From Sphingomonadaceae bacterium 3R27E2-A (GTDB taxonomy: Bacteria; Pseudomonadota; Alphaproteobacteria; Sphingomonadales; Sphingomonadaceae): a stretch of DNA of 64,000 bases. Made by a program: the position numbers and the translations under genes. Positions within the stretch are counted from its first letter, which is position 1; each line of letters opens with the position of its first letter. Under the pieces are notes generated by a model. That model was not told the origin of the DNA, ran no database searches, and was given only the letters and a program-made list of their open reading frames with translations. The DNA lies in assembly GCA_005503165.1 (NCBI GenBank), contig SCNT01000008.1, positions 1-64,000 on the forward strand. Direction: 5' to 3'. Below are positions 32,851 through 41,307 of the stretch, piece after piece.

Positions 32851-33687
32851 CTTCAGAAGCTGGGCCCAGTCGTTCATGCGCCCGGGAGGCCATTCGGTTT
32901 CGATTGCGAGGCTGGGTCGGGCCAGCGCTTCACGCGCCCTCGCTTCCGCGCGGCGACCTTCAGGGTCTCTGTCGGCGAGTAGGATCACCCGCTCGACGCT
33001 CAGCGGGATTTCGACTTGATGGAATCGCTTGGCGCCCATGCTGGCCCAGGCCTGAATTCCGGTCAGCGAGGTGTAGGCCGCTGCGGTCTCGAAGCCCTCG
33101 CACAGGCCTATCGTCTTGCCAGGCGGTCCGTTGGTCCAGGCAGCGCCGATTGCGCGCCCAAGTACCAGCTTCTCGGTGTAGCTGGCGCTTGATGGATCGA
33201 GGAATATCCGCTGGATCGCGACGATCTCGCCAGCTTTGCGCAAAGCGACCAGCAAGGCGGGCTCGAACTGGACGAACCTCCCCTGCCCCCTTGGACACCT
33301 CGAGTGAAAGCGTAGGTCGTCCAGCGGTGCCCAGATGTTGCGGACATCCCTGACATATCGCTCGGCAAGAGTTTGCTCGATCGGGCGACCAGCTTGCCAG
33401 ATGTTGAGTTGAGGCGGTGCTCTTTGGGACGAGCGTACTGTGGCCACCGCAGGACCGATGCTTGGGAGATCAGCGATCCGGCGAAGTGCTCGAAGAACAT
33501 CGGTCGCATCGCACCCCGCGTGGCATGTTACCAGGATGCCGCGGTCGCCTTGCCGGATCGCGAGTGATGGAGTTCGATCTGCATGGGAGGGGCAACGGCA
33601 CATCGCCGTCTTGCCTGACCACTTGCCACCGAGGCGGGCGACGAGGGCGCGTAGGTTTGAAGTGGGGTGATTGCAGACAAAGGGCAT
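32845..33687 (-). CDS. Toprim/CHC2-type primase-like protein
   Basis: A 280-residue protein starting MPFVCNHPTSNL (ATG at 33687). A CHC2-like zinc finger reads CRCPSHADRTPSLAIR...VTCHAGC (residues ~30-62). A Toprim fold follows, with VERVILLADRDPEGRRAE near residue 240 carrying the DxD metal site. It belongs to the DUF7146/Toprim plasmid primase group, which primes DNA synthesis during replication or transfer. It lies immediately beside the origin region and is the first gene of a minus-strand run with the methyltransferase/helicase. Confidence 0.83.
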   Translation of the reverse strand: MPFVCNHPTSNLRALVARLGGKWSGKTAMCRCPSHADRTPSLAIRQGDRGILVTCHAGCDATDVLRALRRIADLPSIGPAVATVRSSQRAPPQLNIWQAGRPIEQTLAERYVRDVRNIWAPLDDLRFHSRCPRGQGRFVQFEPALLVALRKAGEIVAIQRIFLDPSSASYTEKLVLGRAIGAAWTNGPPGKTIGLCEGFETAAAYTSLTGIQAWASMGAKRFHQVEIPLSVERVILLADRDPEGRRAEARAREALARPSLAIETEWPPGRMNDWAQLLKR

Positions 33688-33697
33688 AATCGCCCAG

Positions 33698-33719
33698 CTC
33701 GCCCCCACTCTCCTCCCCT
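33698..33719 (-). promoter_or_regulatory. Purine-rich leader motif, copy 6
   Basis: Sense-strand run AGGGGAGGAGAGTGGGGGCGAG only about 10 bases upstream of the primase start codon. It is the closest copy to a start codon in the set. Confidence 0.4.
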
Positions 33720-33904
33720 ATAGCGAATTTTGTGTCCCGTCCTCGCCGGATGGACGGTCCATGTTGGGGCACACGAATCGGTGTCTCTTCTTCCAAAAAT
33801 CAATTTAAAGACGCCGCTGCTTGCAGCGGAAGGATTCTTGATTCTAAGGATTCAGATTCAGGGGATTGAAAGCGATGTTATTTCAATGCGTTATAGCAAT
33901 CTAG

Positions 33905-34004
33905 CTGACCGCATGGGGGAGTTTGCCTGACCCAATGGGGGCAGAAGCCTGACCCACCGGGGGAGTTTGCCTGACTGTTCGGGGCTATCCTGACTTATTG
34001 GGGG
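33905..34004 (+). repeat. Iteron array (five copies)
   Basis: Five copies of CTGAC-N5-GGGG(G) begin at 33905, 33927, 33949, 33971 and 33990. The first four are exactly 22 bp apart, two helical turns, as expected for Rep binding sites; the fourth copy has four Gs. A sixth copy lies at 34154-34168. Confidence 0.85.
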
Positions 34005-34153
34005 AACCAATCGAACAGGCGTCCAGGTGCTTGCGGAGTCGAGTTCCTGAATCCTGTAAAGGTCGAAATCAAGGTCAATTTCTAATTTCGCCCGCGAGTG
34101 TGCCGACTCGCCGGTTTTCGCGCCTTGGCGACCCGGTTTGCCGCGATCCAATC

Positions 34154-34168
34154 CTGACCGTTTGGGGG
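34154..34168 (+). repeat. Iteron, separate copy upstream of repA
   Basis: CTGAC-N5-GGGGG in the same orientation as the array, 150 bases further on and about 95 bases before repA. Its position could serve repression of repA. Confidence 0.75.
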
Positions 34169-34186
34169 AGGTGATCCAATGTCTAT

Positions 34187-34220
34187 CCTGACCTGACTTG
34201 ACGGACGAGGTCAGGTCAGG
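34187..34220. promoter_or_regulatory. Inverted repeat at the repA promoter
   Basis: Perfect 11-bp arms, CCTGACCTGAC at 34187-34197 and its complement at 34210-34220, with a 12-base spacer. The arms contain the iteron core CTGAC in opposed orientation. Initiator dimers typically bind such sites to repress their own gene. Confidence 0.7.
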
Positions 34221-34263
34221 CAGCAATGAAGCTCCGAGAACCAGATTCTGATCGCAATATGGC

Positions 34264-35415
34264 ATGGAAAATGAAGTTAGCCAAATAGCCGAAGCTGTTG
34301 ATGAGACGCCGGTGGAGGTATCCCCGGGCCGCGCCATGCGCGTTGCGGCAGCTCTCAAGGCGAAGGGGGGCGATGAATTCGCTAAACCGGGCAGCATCAT
34401 TGAAATTAAGTTCGTTAAAGGCGAATCACTCAGCCTTACTGCATCTCGGTTACTGGCGCTGATGATCTTGACCGCGGGCGGAGACGCCTGGGAGGACCGG
34501 CCACACCGAATCCGCAAGGCTGACATTCGGCGGGGCCATAAGGGCAATGAGCGGATCACCGACATGCTCCAGGAATTGCACCGAACGCTGTTCGCTGTTG
34601 ATGACAAATCCTGGCGCGGTAAGAAGGCCACGCTGCTTTTCTCGTTGATCTCGCGGTCGCGGGAGGAAACGGAGGAAGAGGGTGGCGAGGCTGGCTGGAT
34701 CGAGTGGGAGTTCACACCTGATGCGCGGAAGCTTATCCAAGCGTCAGAGACCTACGCTGTTCTCAATCGGCAAGCCGTCCTTGGTTTTCGATCAAACTAT
34801 GCGCTCAAGCTGTATGAACTTGGGGCGCTTCGGCTTCATCGTCGTCAGGCGACTTGGAGAGGTGACATGCAGGCGCTCCGGGCAGCGCTTGGTATTCCGC
34901 CCGAGGTGTACACCGATTTTGCTCAGTTGCGGCGCAAGGTGCTCGAGAAAGCGAAATCGGAGATCGACCAACTTGCGCACTTTCGCGTGGAATGGCGTGA
35001 AATCCGGCAGGGTCGAACGGTCACCGAGCTTGAATTCCGGTTTGAGCCGAAGGGCGCGCCGGAAGTCATAGAGACCGTTGACGAACTCGATCGACATTCG
35101 GCGGGTCGTCAGGCGCGGCGGGACGGAACCGTAGATGCAATTGCAGTGGGGCAGGGTGCTATCCCGGCGCCGCGAAAAGCTATCGCAAACAAAAAACCCG
35201 AGGAGGCTGCCTTCCCGAGTGGTTCGCTGCGCTTTGGGCACGACGACTTGCTTGCAATCGGTCGGCAGTATGGCGGGGGCTGGGACGTGGATATGATCGC
35301 GAATGGCTTTCGTGCGCATATGGGTGAGCGATTGGAGAAGCTTCGCGGTGTTAAGCTGGTTGCTGCATGGAAGGGGTTCTGTGAGGGTTGGTTTAATCGC
35401 CGAGGCAGACCCTGA
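34264..35415 (+). CDS. repA: Rep_3-family replication initiator
   Basis: A 383-residue initiator with the two winged-helix pattern of the Rep_3/RepB family. The first domain lies about 45-130 (LTASRLLALMILTAGG...RKADIRRGHKGNERITDMLQELH). The second contains YALKLYELGALRLHRRQATWRGDMQALRAALGIPP and VLEKAKSEIDQL. The C-terminal ~100 residues form an extension with a basic helix. It would bind the iterons and open the origin. Gene order repA-parA-parB in one orientation and the operator-like inverted repeat 44 bases upstream support the call. Confidence 0.87.
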   Translation: MENEVSQIAEAVDETPVEVSPGRAMRVAAALKAKGGDEFAKPGSIIEIKFVKGESLSLTASRLLALMILTAGGDAWEDRPHRIRKADIRRGHKGNERITDMLQELHRTLFAVDDKSWRGKKATLLFSLISRSREETEEEGGEAGWIEWEFTPDARKLIQASETYAVLNRQAVLGFRSNYALKLYELGALRLHRRQATWRGDMQALRAALGIPPEVYTDFAQLRRKVLEKAKSEIDQLAHFRVEWREIRQGRTVTELEFRFEPKGAPEVIETVDELDRHSAGRQARRDGTVDAIAVGQGAIPAPRKAIANKKPEEAAFPSGSLRFGHDDLLAIGRQYGGGWDVDMIANGFRAHMGERLEKLRGVKLVAAWKGFCEGWFNRRGRP

Positions 35416-35422
35416 GGCCCGT

Positions 35423-35440
35423 AATTGCACGCGTGCAATT
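35423..35440. promoter_or_regulatory. 18-bp palindrome, putative parS copy 1
   Basis: AATTGCACGCGTGCAATT, a perfect palindrome 8 bases after the repA stop codon. The same 18 bases recur twice between parA and parB. Confidence 0.75.
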
Positions 35441-35447
35441 ATGGGCT

Positions 35448-35462
35448 CCCCCACCGAGTCAG
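35448..35462 (-). repeat. Iteron, inverted copy after repA
   Basis: CCCCC-N5-GTCAG, the reverse complement of the iteron, downstream of repA and close to parS copy 1. Flanking GATAG also matches the flank of the fifth array copy. Confidence 0.7.
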
Positions 35463-35583
35463 GATAGGGCGCAAATTTGGGAATTTGGCTCCGATAAGGC
35501 GCATCCACTTTCGAAATTGGCGAATTTCTTGACCAAAAAGCGCAAGTGGGTGTAGCACGTGCCCAATTGCGAAAGGTGGGCAT

Positions 35584-36786
35584 GTGTCTAACGGACTTCA
35601 AATAGAAGAAGCTGAGCGTTTGGTCTCGGTCGCGACGCTCGCCAGTCGGACTTCGTCCGTCCTCGAAAAACTGCGGGATTCAGCCCGCAGCGCCCGAGCA
35701 GATGATCGGCGAGAACCGACCTTCACGATTGGGAAGGCAGCTGAACTTGTAGGCAGAACACCTGCTGCGATCCGCGATGCAGAGAAGGACGGTCGTCTTC
35801 CTGAGCCTGCGAGGAACGACAACAACAGGCGGGAGCGATATACGCTGGCGCAGCTCAATGACATGCGCGGTGTATTTGGGACGAGGCCATATCGAACGGC
35901 CGACGATCCTTGCTGCGTCGTGGCGGTTCAGAACTTCAAGGGCGGGGTTGGGAAGTCGACCTTGGCGGTCCATTTGGCCCAATATCTTGCCATTAAAGGA
36001 TACCGAGTTGCGCTGATCGATTGCGACAGCCAGGCATCTGCAACCACGCTTTTTGGCTACGTTCCCGATCTCGATCTGACCGAAGACGATACCCTCTACC
36101 CGTTCCTTCGGGAGGGTGAGAGATCTTCCCTCGATTACGCGCTTCGTAAGACCCATTTCGATGGTTTGGAATTGATCCCGGCCAACCTCCGGCTTTTCAA
36201 TTCTGAATATGAACTCGCGGCACGGATGGCGCAAGGTAACGGGGCGCTTCTCGATCGACTGAAGGAGGGGATTGAGAGTATCTCGGATCGGTTTGACGTC
36301 GTCGTCATGGATCCACCTCCGGCTCTCGGTGCAATCTCTTTGTCGGTCCTTCGCGCAGCAAATTCGTTGGTCGTTCCGGTTCCGCCGACGGTTATGGATT
36401 TCTCTTCGACCGCAGCATTCTTGTCGATGTTGGATGAAACGATTGAGCAGCTTGCTGACCGTGGCTTGGCCCCGGAGCTGAAGTTTCTTCGCTTCGTTGC
36501 TTCAAAAGTCGATGAGAACAAATCGATGCAGAAGGAGATGCTGCAGTTGATGCGTACGCTTTTTGGGCATGCGATGGTCCGCACGCCGCTGAAGGATTCG
36601 GCTGAGATCGACAACGCAACGGCGCGCTTGATGACGGTTTACGAGCTTGACGGTCCCGCCACGAGTTCGGCCGTGCGGAACCGATGTCTGAACTATCTTG
36701 ATGGTGTGAACTCTGAGATCGAAGTCGATATTCGTTCGATGTGGCCGAGCCATCAGAAGCGCCTGCGCCAGGAGGCGTTGGCATGA
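35584..36786 (+). CDS. parA: ParA partition ATPase with N-terminal helix-turn-helix
   Basis: A 400-residue ParA. An N-terminal MerR-like helix-turn-helix (FTIGKAAELVGRTPAAIRDAEKDG, about residues 42-65) is followed by the deviant Walker A KGGVGKST near 120 and the A' box RFDVVVMDPPPALG. Length and HTH place it in the type Ia group, in which ParA also represses the operon. The start is a GTG at 35584; an overlapping ATG two bases earlier is in another frame. It sits between parS-like palindromes. Confidence 0.88.
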   Translation: MSNGLQIEEAERLVSVATLASRTSSVLEKLRDSARSARADDRREPTFTIGKAAELVGRTPAAIRDAEKDGRLPEPARNDNNRRERYTLAQLNDMRGVFGTRPYRTADDPCCVVAVQNFKGGVGKSTLAVHLAQYLAIKGYRVALIDCDSQASATTLFGYVPDLDLTEDDTLYPFLREGERSSLDYALRKTHFDGLELIPANLRLFNSEYELAARMAQGNGALLDRLKEGIESISDRFDVVVMDPPPALGAISLSVLRAANSLVVPVPPTVMDFSSTAAFLSMLDETIEQLADRGLAPELKFLRFVASKVDENKSMQKEMLQLMRTLFGHAMVRTPLKDSAEIDNATARLMTVYELDGPATSSAVRNRCLNYLDGVNSEIEVDIRSMWPSHQKRLRQEALA

Positions 36787-36794
36787 GTCGTCAG

Positions 36795-36812
36795 AATTGC
36801 ACGCGTGCAATT
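36795..36812. promoter_or_regulatory. 18-bp palindrome, putative parS copy 2
   Basis: Identical AATTGCACGCGTGCAATT, nine bases after the parA stop; flanking G and C extend the symmetry to 20 bp. Confidence 0.78.
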
Positions 36813-36839
36813 CAACGCGACGTTCACGAGGGGCTGGAA

Positions 36840-36857
36840 AATTGCACGCGTGCAATT
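36840..36857. promoter_or_regulatory. 18-bp palindrome, putative parS copy 3
   Basis: Third identical copy, 45 bases from copy 2 and 19 bases before the parB start codon. Spacing places it where binding could also affect parB expression. Confidence 0.78.
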
Positions 36858-36876
36858 CTGCTGAAGGGAGGCTTGC

Positions 36877-37890
36877 ATGAGTAAGAAAAACAGCGGTTTT
36901 GCAGCCGATTTGGCAGCGGGCATCGACTTGACCGAAGATGCCACCCCGTCACGCCGATCGAGCATCGCCTCGAACGTGCTTACCGGTCGTTCAAACCGCT
37001 TGGCCGACCTTGCGTCCGGAGCGATCGTCAATCGCACCCATGAGCTTGTTGACCCCGCCAGGTGCCGGATGTGGGCCGGACACAACCGTGACTACGCCTT
37101 GCTCAACGAAGAACGTTGTTCGGATCTCATCGAGAGCATCAAAGCTCAGGGTCGGCAAGAAATACCTGCGATCGTCCGCCGCATATCCGGAAATGAGGAT
37201 TATGAGTTTGAGGTGATCTGTGGGGCCCGGCGACATTGGTCGATTAGTTGGCTGAGGTCCCATAACTACCCCGACTTCAAGTTTCTCGTCGACGTGCGCG
37301 AGATCGGCGATGAGGAGGCGTTCAGGCTCGCCGATATCGAAAACCGTGCCAGGGACGATCTTACGGACCTCGAACGGGCACGGGACTATTTGCGAGCTCT
37401 CACGGCCTACTATGATGGCCGTCAAAAGACGATGGCAGAGCGGTTAAAGGTCTCGGAAAGCTGGCTCACGCGTTATCTCGATTTGGCCCGGCTGCCCGAG
37501 GAGTTGATGCAGGCGTTTGCTGAGCCGCAAGAACTTGGCATTCGCAATGCGATTGCTCTCAAGGCGCTCATGAAACCCGATGATCGCAGGGAGCGCGCCT
37601 ATCGCGAAGCAGAGCGTCTGGCCGCAGAGCGGGAACAAACCGGCAAGTCCATGTCGGTCATTGATGTGATCAAGACACTGGCACTAGCCGCCGATCCCCC
37701 CAAGAGGTCAGGATCCCCCAAGAAGTCAGGAAAGGCAGAAACGGTCGCAAGCTCGAGTGGCAAGCCAGTTCTCCGGATCGAGGGCGCTGATCGCAAGGGT
37801 ATCCGCCTCACGCTACTGAGCAAGGGCGGCGCAACGCGGCAGGATGCAGAAGACGCTTTTCGCGCGGTGTTGGACCAGTACTGGACGTAA
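36877..37890 (+). CDS. parB: ParB partition protein
   Basis: A 337-residue ParB. The N-terminal segment is followed by the CTPase/ParB box region (EEIPAIVRRISG-like QEIPAIVRR, then VICGARRHWSISWLR) and the helix-turn-helix KTMAERLKVSESWLTRYLDLARLPEEL near residue 185. A variable linker (residues ~265-300) contains the repeated PKRSG/PKKSG and leads to a dimerisation domain. The linker DNA holds two iteron copies. An AAGGGAGG ribosome-binding site lies upstream. It should bind the three 18-bp palindromes and act with ParA in plasmid segregation. Confidence 0.88.
   Translation: MSKKNSGFAADLAAGIDLTEDATPSRRSSIASNVLTGRSNRLADLASGAIVNRTHELVDPARCRMWAGHNRDYALLNEERCSDLIESIKAQGRQEIPAIVRRISGNEDYEFEVICGARRHWSISWLRSHNYPDFKFLVDVREIGDEEAFRLADIENRARDDLTDLERARDYLRALTAYYDGRQKTMAERLKVSESWLTRYLDLARLPEELMQAFAEPQELGIRNAIALKALMKPDDRRERAYREAERLAAEREQTGKSMSVIDVIKTLALAADPPKRSGSPKKSGKAETVASSSGKPVLRIEGADRKGIRLTLLSKGGATRQDAEDAFRAVLDQYWT
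37697..37729 (-). repeat. Two iterons inside parB
   Basis: Two copies of CCCCC-N5-GTCAG (37697-37711 and 37715-37729), 18 bp apart and inverted relative to the origin array, within the parB linker. They encode the repeated PK(R/K)SG of the protein. Confidence 0.75.
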
Positions 37891-38064
37891 ATCGCGTTGT
37901 CAGTTCGAAGGTAGATGGCAACAAATCGCCTGCGTGAATCAGTCCTCTTCAACTGATTCAAAATCCCGTTGGATCGCGCGAGTCCTGCTGCGGCATTCAA
38001 GCGCGCGCGCCCATACGAATTGGCGCGCCCTACTGCGAAGTCTCTCTTTAACCGTGAAAGGCCT

Positions 38065-38670
38065 TCAGGAAGCCCTCTGAGCCGCTTTAGGGGCCAGCGC
38101 ATGGTCTCCAGGTCGTAACATGGCCAGATCGGCCTTCTCGAGCGTCGTGGCGGCTTGTGAGGCGGTCCGGCGGGTCACCCCGAGCGCGCGGGCCAGTTCG
38201 GCGCGGGTGAGGGGGCCTAGCGCTGCTATCAGCTGCCACACCGCCGGCGCCTGCGACGAGGCATAGAGCCCCGCCAGGCGCTCGTCGCCCAGCGCCACAG
38301 CTGCGCGGACCGCGGCGAGGTCGGTTGCCACGTCTTCGGCGGCCACGCCGATCGCCTGGGTCAGCAGGGCGGGGAGGGGGCTTTCGAGCTCGGCCCGGAA
38401 TGCCCCGCGCGGCGCGAGCCCGGCCATCGCCAGCGTCGCGGCGCCGAGACTGAACAGGTGCGGGCGCATTGCCGCGGCGAGCGAGGCCGCCCAGGCGCTG
38501 CCGCGTGGGGCAAACCGTTGGAACACCTTGCCGTCGATCACCACCTCCTCGCTGCCGAGCTCGAGGAAGTCGTTTTCGTCCTCGCGCAGCTGCTTGAGCC
38601 ATCCGCCAAGGGTTGCCATGGGGTCGCGCGCCGGCAGCAGGTGTCGCCTGCCAAAGAAGGCTGCAAGCAC
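38065..38670 (-). CDS. Winged-helix protein, probably cut at its 5' end
   Basis: About 200 residues from a GTG at 38670; an ATG at 38619 gives MATLGGWLKQLREDE. The C-terminal part is a winged helix (LTRAELARALGVTRRTASQAATTLEKADL). No family name could be assigned. The frame has no convincing start or ribosome-binding site and reaches the left border of the tniABQ transposon, so the gene may be the 3' part of one split by that insertion. It may be functionless. Confidence 0.45.
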   Translation of the reverse strand: MLAAFFGRRHLLPARDPMATLGGWLKQLREDENDFLELGSEEVVIDGKVFQRFAPRGSAWAASLAAAMRPHLFSLGAATLAMAGLAPRGAFRAELESPLPALLTQAIGVAAEDVATDLAAVRAAVALGDERLAGLYASSQAPAVWQLIAALGPLTRAELARALGVTRRTASQAATTLEKADLAMLRPGDHALAPKAAQRAS

Positions 38671-38800
38671 AAGAAATCACTTAGAAACAGTTGGATACAA
38701 CGCCAAGATGGCAGCAATCTATGACGCGCGTACTAATCCGATTGCCTGCCGTGCCATAATAGATGACATTAGACGCGAAATTTCTGGTGGAATCAGCATC

Positions 38801-40471
38801 ATGATCGAACGCAAACCGCCGGCTTCGGCTCGTCGTTCAGAAGCTGCATTGGCAACAGGCGCGGCGCTGTACCCGGCGTTTCGTCAATACGTCCCGCTGG
38901 ATGCACCTTTGACGGCGCAGGCGGTGGCGGCAATTTCGACCGCAACCGGGCTCAAGGAACGGCGAATTCGCGAGCTCGCCCGGCGGTTCCGCGAGCACCC
39001 CGTCGCAGAATCGCTGGCGTCGTTGCCGAAGGGGCCTAAACCGGGGAGCCGACGCGGTGGCCAAACTGTGCTCGCCGCGATCGATACGCTCATTGGCGAG
39101 ATCCACCTGCGCAAGGCGGGGGCGAGCATGAAGGAAACAGCGCGTCAGGTTCGCGGTCTCCTCATCGCCGACAACGGCGATTATCGGTTTGAAGCCAGAG
39201 AAGTGCCAAGCGAACGCAGCATTGAGCGGGCGATTGCGACGATATCGGAGCCGGTGCGGGCACGCACCACGATGGGCTCCAAGACGCGCAGTGCGCATGA
39301 GCCGCACGCGGGTGAGTATTCAAGCCGGGGCTTTCTCGACCTCGTTCAGATGGATCACACGCGGGCCGATGTAATCCTTGTCGACAGCGTGAGACGCAAA
39401 GAGCTGGGGCGCCCTTGGGTGACCTTGCTGATCGAAGTGCAGACCCGATGTATCCTTGGCTTCTATGTGAGCTTTGGGGACCCCTCGATATTTCGATGCG
39501 GGCGTGCGATCGCCAATGCGATCCTGCCGAAGCATCGCCTTTTGCAAGCACTACAGCTTGATGTCGACTACCCAATGCATGGGCTATTCAAACGGCTACA
39601 CGCTGACCATGCGGCACCGCATCGTGCGCAATCCTTTCGGTTTGCGTGCCTTTCCTACGGAATTGATCCGGATGTCCGACCGCGTGGCCCCGCGCATTTT
39701 GGCGGCCATATCGAACGCCTGATTGGAACGATGATGGCCAAGATGCGCTTGTTGCCCGGTGCGACCGGAGCAAACGCCACCAAGCGCGACGGTTATGACG
39801 CTGGGGCGGCCGCTACGATGACCATCGATGAGTTTGAACGCTGGTTTGTTCGGGCAATTTGTCTCTATCACGCCGAACCTCACGCAGGGTTGGGCGGTTT
39901 GGCGCCGGCGCAGGCTTGGGCCGAGGAGGCGAAGCGGCATGGGCCTTTGGTGCCGCTCGGCCTCGACGAAACGGCTCTCGTCCGCCGTTTCCTGCCGTGG
40001 GTAGAGCGAACCGTGAAGGCCTACGGAATCCAGATTGGCTATCGTCGGTACTGGCACGCCAGTCTTGCATCGCGGATCGGCCAGAAAGTCATGGTACACT
40101 TCGACGAACGAACCATTCAGGAGGTCTATCCGGAAGTGAAGGGTGGCTTCGTTTCGGCTGCGGTTGTCGGGCAGTATCCTCATGTCAGCCTGGCGGAATG
40201 GGAAGCCGAGCGGGACGAACGATCCCGGGCCGGCAGGGCCTATCAAGATAACGGTGCGCGGGCCGAAGCCGCGCGCCTGATCCATGCCAATCGCAGCGAT
40301 GTTCTCTCTGCAACTGCTAAGACCCGGCGCGCCCGTGAGGCCCGAAAACGAGCGGAGCGCGAGGGAACATCCCATTCGCGCGTACCAGCGCAAGCCACGG
40401 TGGAACCGGCGCCGAATTGGCTTCCCGTTGCGGAGTTGGGGGAAGAAACATGGCTGAAACGTATCGAATGA
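38801..40471 (+). CDS. tniA: TniA/TnsB-type DDE transposase
   Basis: A 556-residue transposase from the ATG at 38801, close to the 559 residues of known TniA; the frame is open for 91 more codons upstream without a good start signal. An N-terminal helix-turn-helix (TATGLKERRIRELARRF) is followed by an rve integrase core with DLVQMDHT (first Asp), LHADHAAPH (second Asp) and FGGHIERLIGT (Glu). A C-terminal Mu-type beta-barrel (ASRIGQKVMVHFDERTIQEV) is also visible. It cuts and joins transposon ends. It overlaps tniB by 22 bases. Confidence 0.88.
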   Translation: MIERKPPASARRSEAALATGAALYPAFRQYVPLDAPLTAQAVAAISTATGLKERRIRELARRFREHPVAESLASLPKGPKPGSRRGGQTVLAAIDTLIGEIHLRKAGASMKETARQVRGLLIADNGDYRFEAREVPSERSIERAIATISEPVRARTTMGSKTRSAHEPHAGEYSSRGFLDLVQMDHTRADVILVDSVRRKELGRPWVTLLIEVQTRCILGFYVSFGDPSIFRCGRAIANAILPKHRLLQALQLDVDYPMHGLFKRLHADHAAPHRAQSFRFACLSYGIDPDVRPRGPAHFGGHIERLIGTMMAKMRLLPGATGANATKRDGYDAGAAATMTIDEFERWFVRAICLYHAEPHAGLGGLAPAQAWAEEAKRHGPLVPLGLDETALVRRFLPWVERTVKAYGIQIGYRRYWHASLASRIGQKVMVHFDERTIQEVYPEVKGGFVSAAVVGQYPHVSLAEWEAERDERSRAGRAYQDNGARAEAARLIHANRSDVLSATAKTRRAREARKRAEREGTSHSRVPAQATVEPAPNWLPVAELGEETWLKRIE

Positions 40472-41307
40472 CTGCCCCTGTGCCTGGCGGTTCGGCGCTG
40501 TCGCAGGCCTTCTGGATCGATTTCGACGAAGCCCGCCAGCATGTCGAGACCCTGGTCGAACTTGCCCATGACGGACCCGACGAACGTCCGACCTGCGTGG
40601 TATTGGTTGGGCTGTCGGGCATGGGCAAAACCTCGATTCTGCGGGAGACACAGCGCCGGATTGCCCACGATTTTCCCGAGCCGCTCGTCACTGACGATGC
40701 CCGCTATCAACCGATGCTGCGAACCGTCATCCCTTCGGGTTCGACCTCACTCAAGATCAACCTGACTTTGCTGTGGAAGCAAGGCTGGCCAATCACCGGC
40801 AAGACTCATCGCATTGCAGACCTTAAGGTGGTCGAACTTTTGCGGCGCCAACACACCCGGCTCATCGGGATCGACAATGTTCATGCGATCCTCACCGCAA
40901 GCGGGCGGGCGCGGCGCGATACGCTTGATGCATTCCGCTTCCTGATGAGCGAGGGCAATGTACCGATGGTGGTTGCAGGGCTCGACGTAGCTGCCGATAT
41001 CTTTGCAGAGGATGTTGAGCTTGCCTATCGCTCAATCATTTTGCGGCTGAAGCCCTGGCCACAGGGAGCGCCGACGCAACGTCTCATTCGGGTACTCGGG
41101 CAAGGGATGGGATTGATCGAGCCGGATCGCCTCGCCGAGCCGGAGGTCGCCGCTTTTCTCTGGGAACAGAGCCTTGGGGTGACCGGAAACTTCAAGCGCC
41201 TGCTGCACTGGGGCCAGAAAGTGGCCTATCGACATGGCCGGGCACGCGTGGAATTCGCGGATATTCGCGCGGCGGCGGTGTTGCTGCCGAACTATGCGGC
41301 GCGATGA
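40450..41307 (+). CDS. tniB: TniB/TnsC-type AAA ATPase
   Basis: A 285-residue AAA ATPase with Walker A GLSGMGKTS and Walker B LIGIDNVHAI. TniB binds target DNA and directs the transposase. The ATG at 40450 is preceded by GGGGGAAG. The gene overlaps tniA by 22 bases and tniQ by four bases, so all three are translated together. Confidence 0.88.
   Translation: MAETYRMTAPVPGGSALSQAFWIDFDEARQHVETLVELAHDGPDERPTCVVLVGLSGMGKTSILRETQRRIAHDFPEPLVTDDARYQPMLRTVIPSGSTSLKINLTLLWKQGWPITGKTHRIADLKVVELLRRQHTRLIGIDNVHAILTASGRARRDTLDAFRFLMSEGNVPMVVAGLDVAADIFAEDVELAYRSIILRLKPWPQGAPTQRLIRVLGQGMGLIEPDRLAEPEVAAFLWEQSLGVTGNFKRLLHWGQKVAYRHGRARVEFADIRAAAVLLPNYAAR

Larger units (their letters stand above)
33720..34263. 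other. Probable origin of replication region
   Basis: A gene-free stretch between the primase gene and repA. It contains an AT-richer part with short GATTC-type direct repeats (about 33800-33900), a phased iteron array (33905-34004), one further iteron (34154-34168) and an inverted repeat just before repA. This is the usual make-up of an iteron-controlled plasmid origin. Confidence 0.75.

Noticed and set aside
33905..34168. CRISPR array in the repeat region
   Set aside because: Repeats are 15-bp motifs at a 22-bp period with similar spacers and no cas genes; they are initiator binding sites.
37891..38064. Possible tRNA or small RNA downstream of parB
   Set aside because: No cloverleaf, anticodon arm or promoter-terminator pair could be folded by eye; only short GC-rich words are present.
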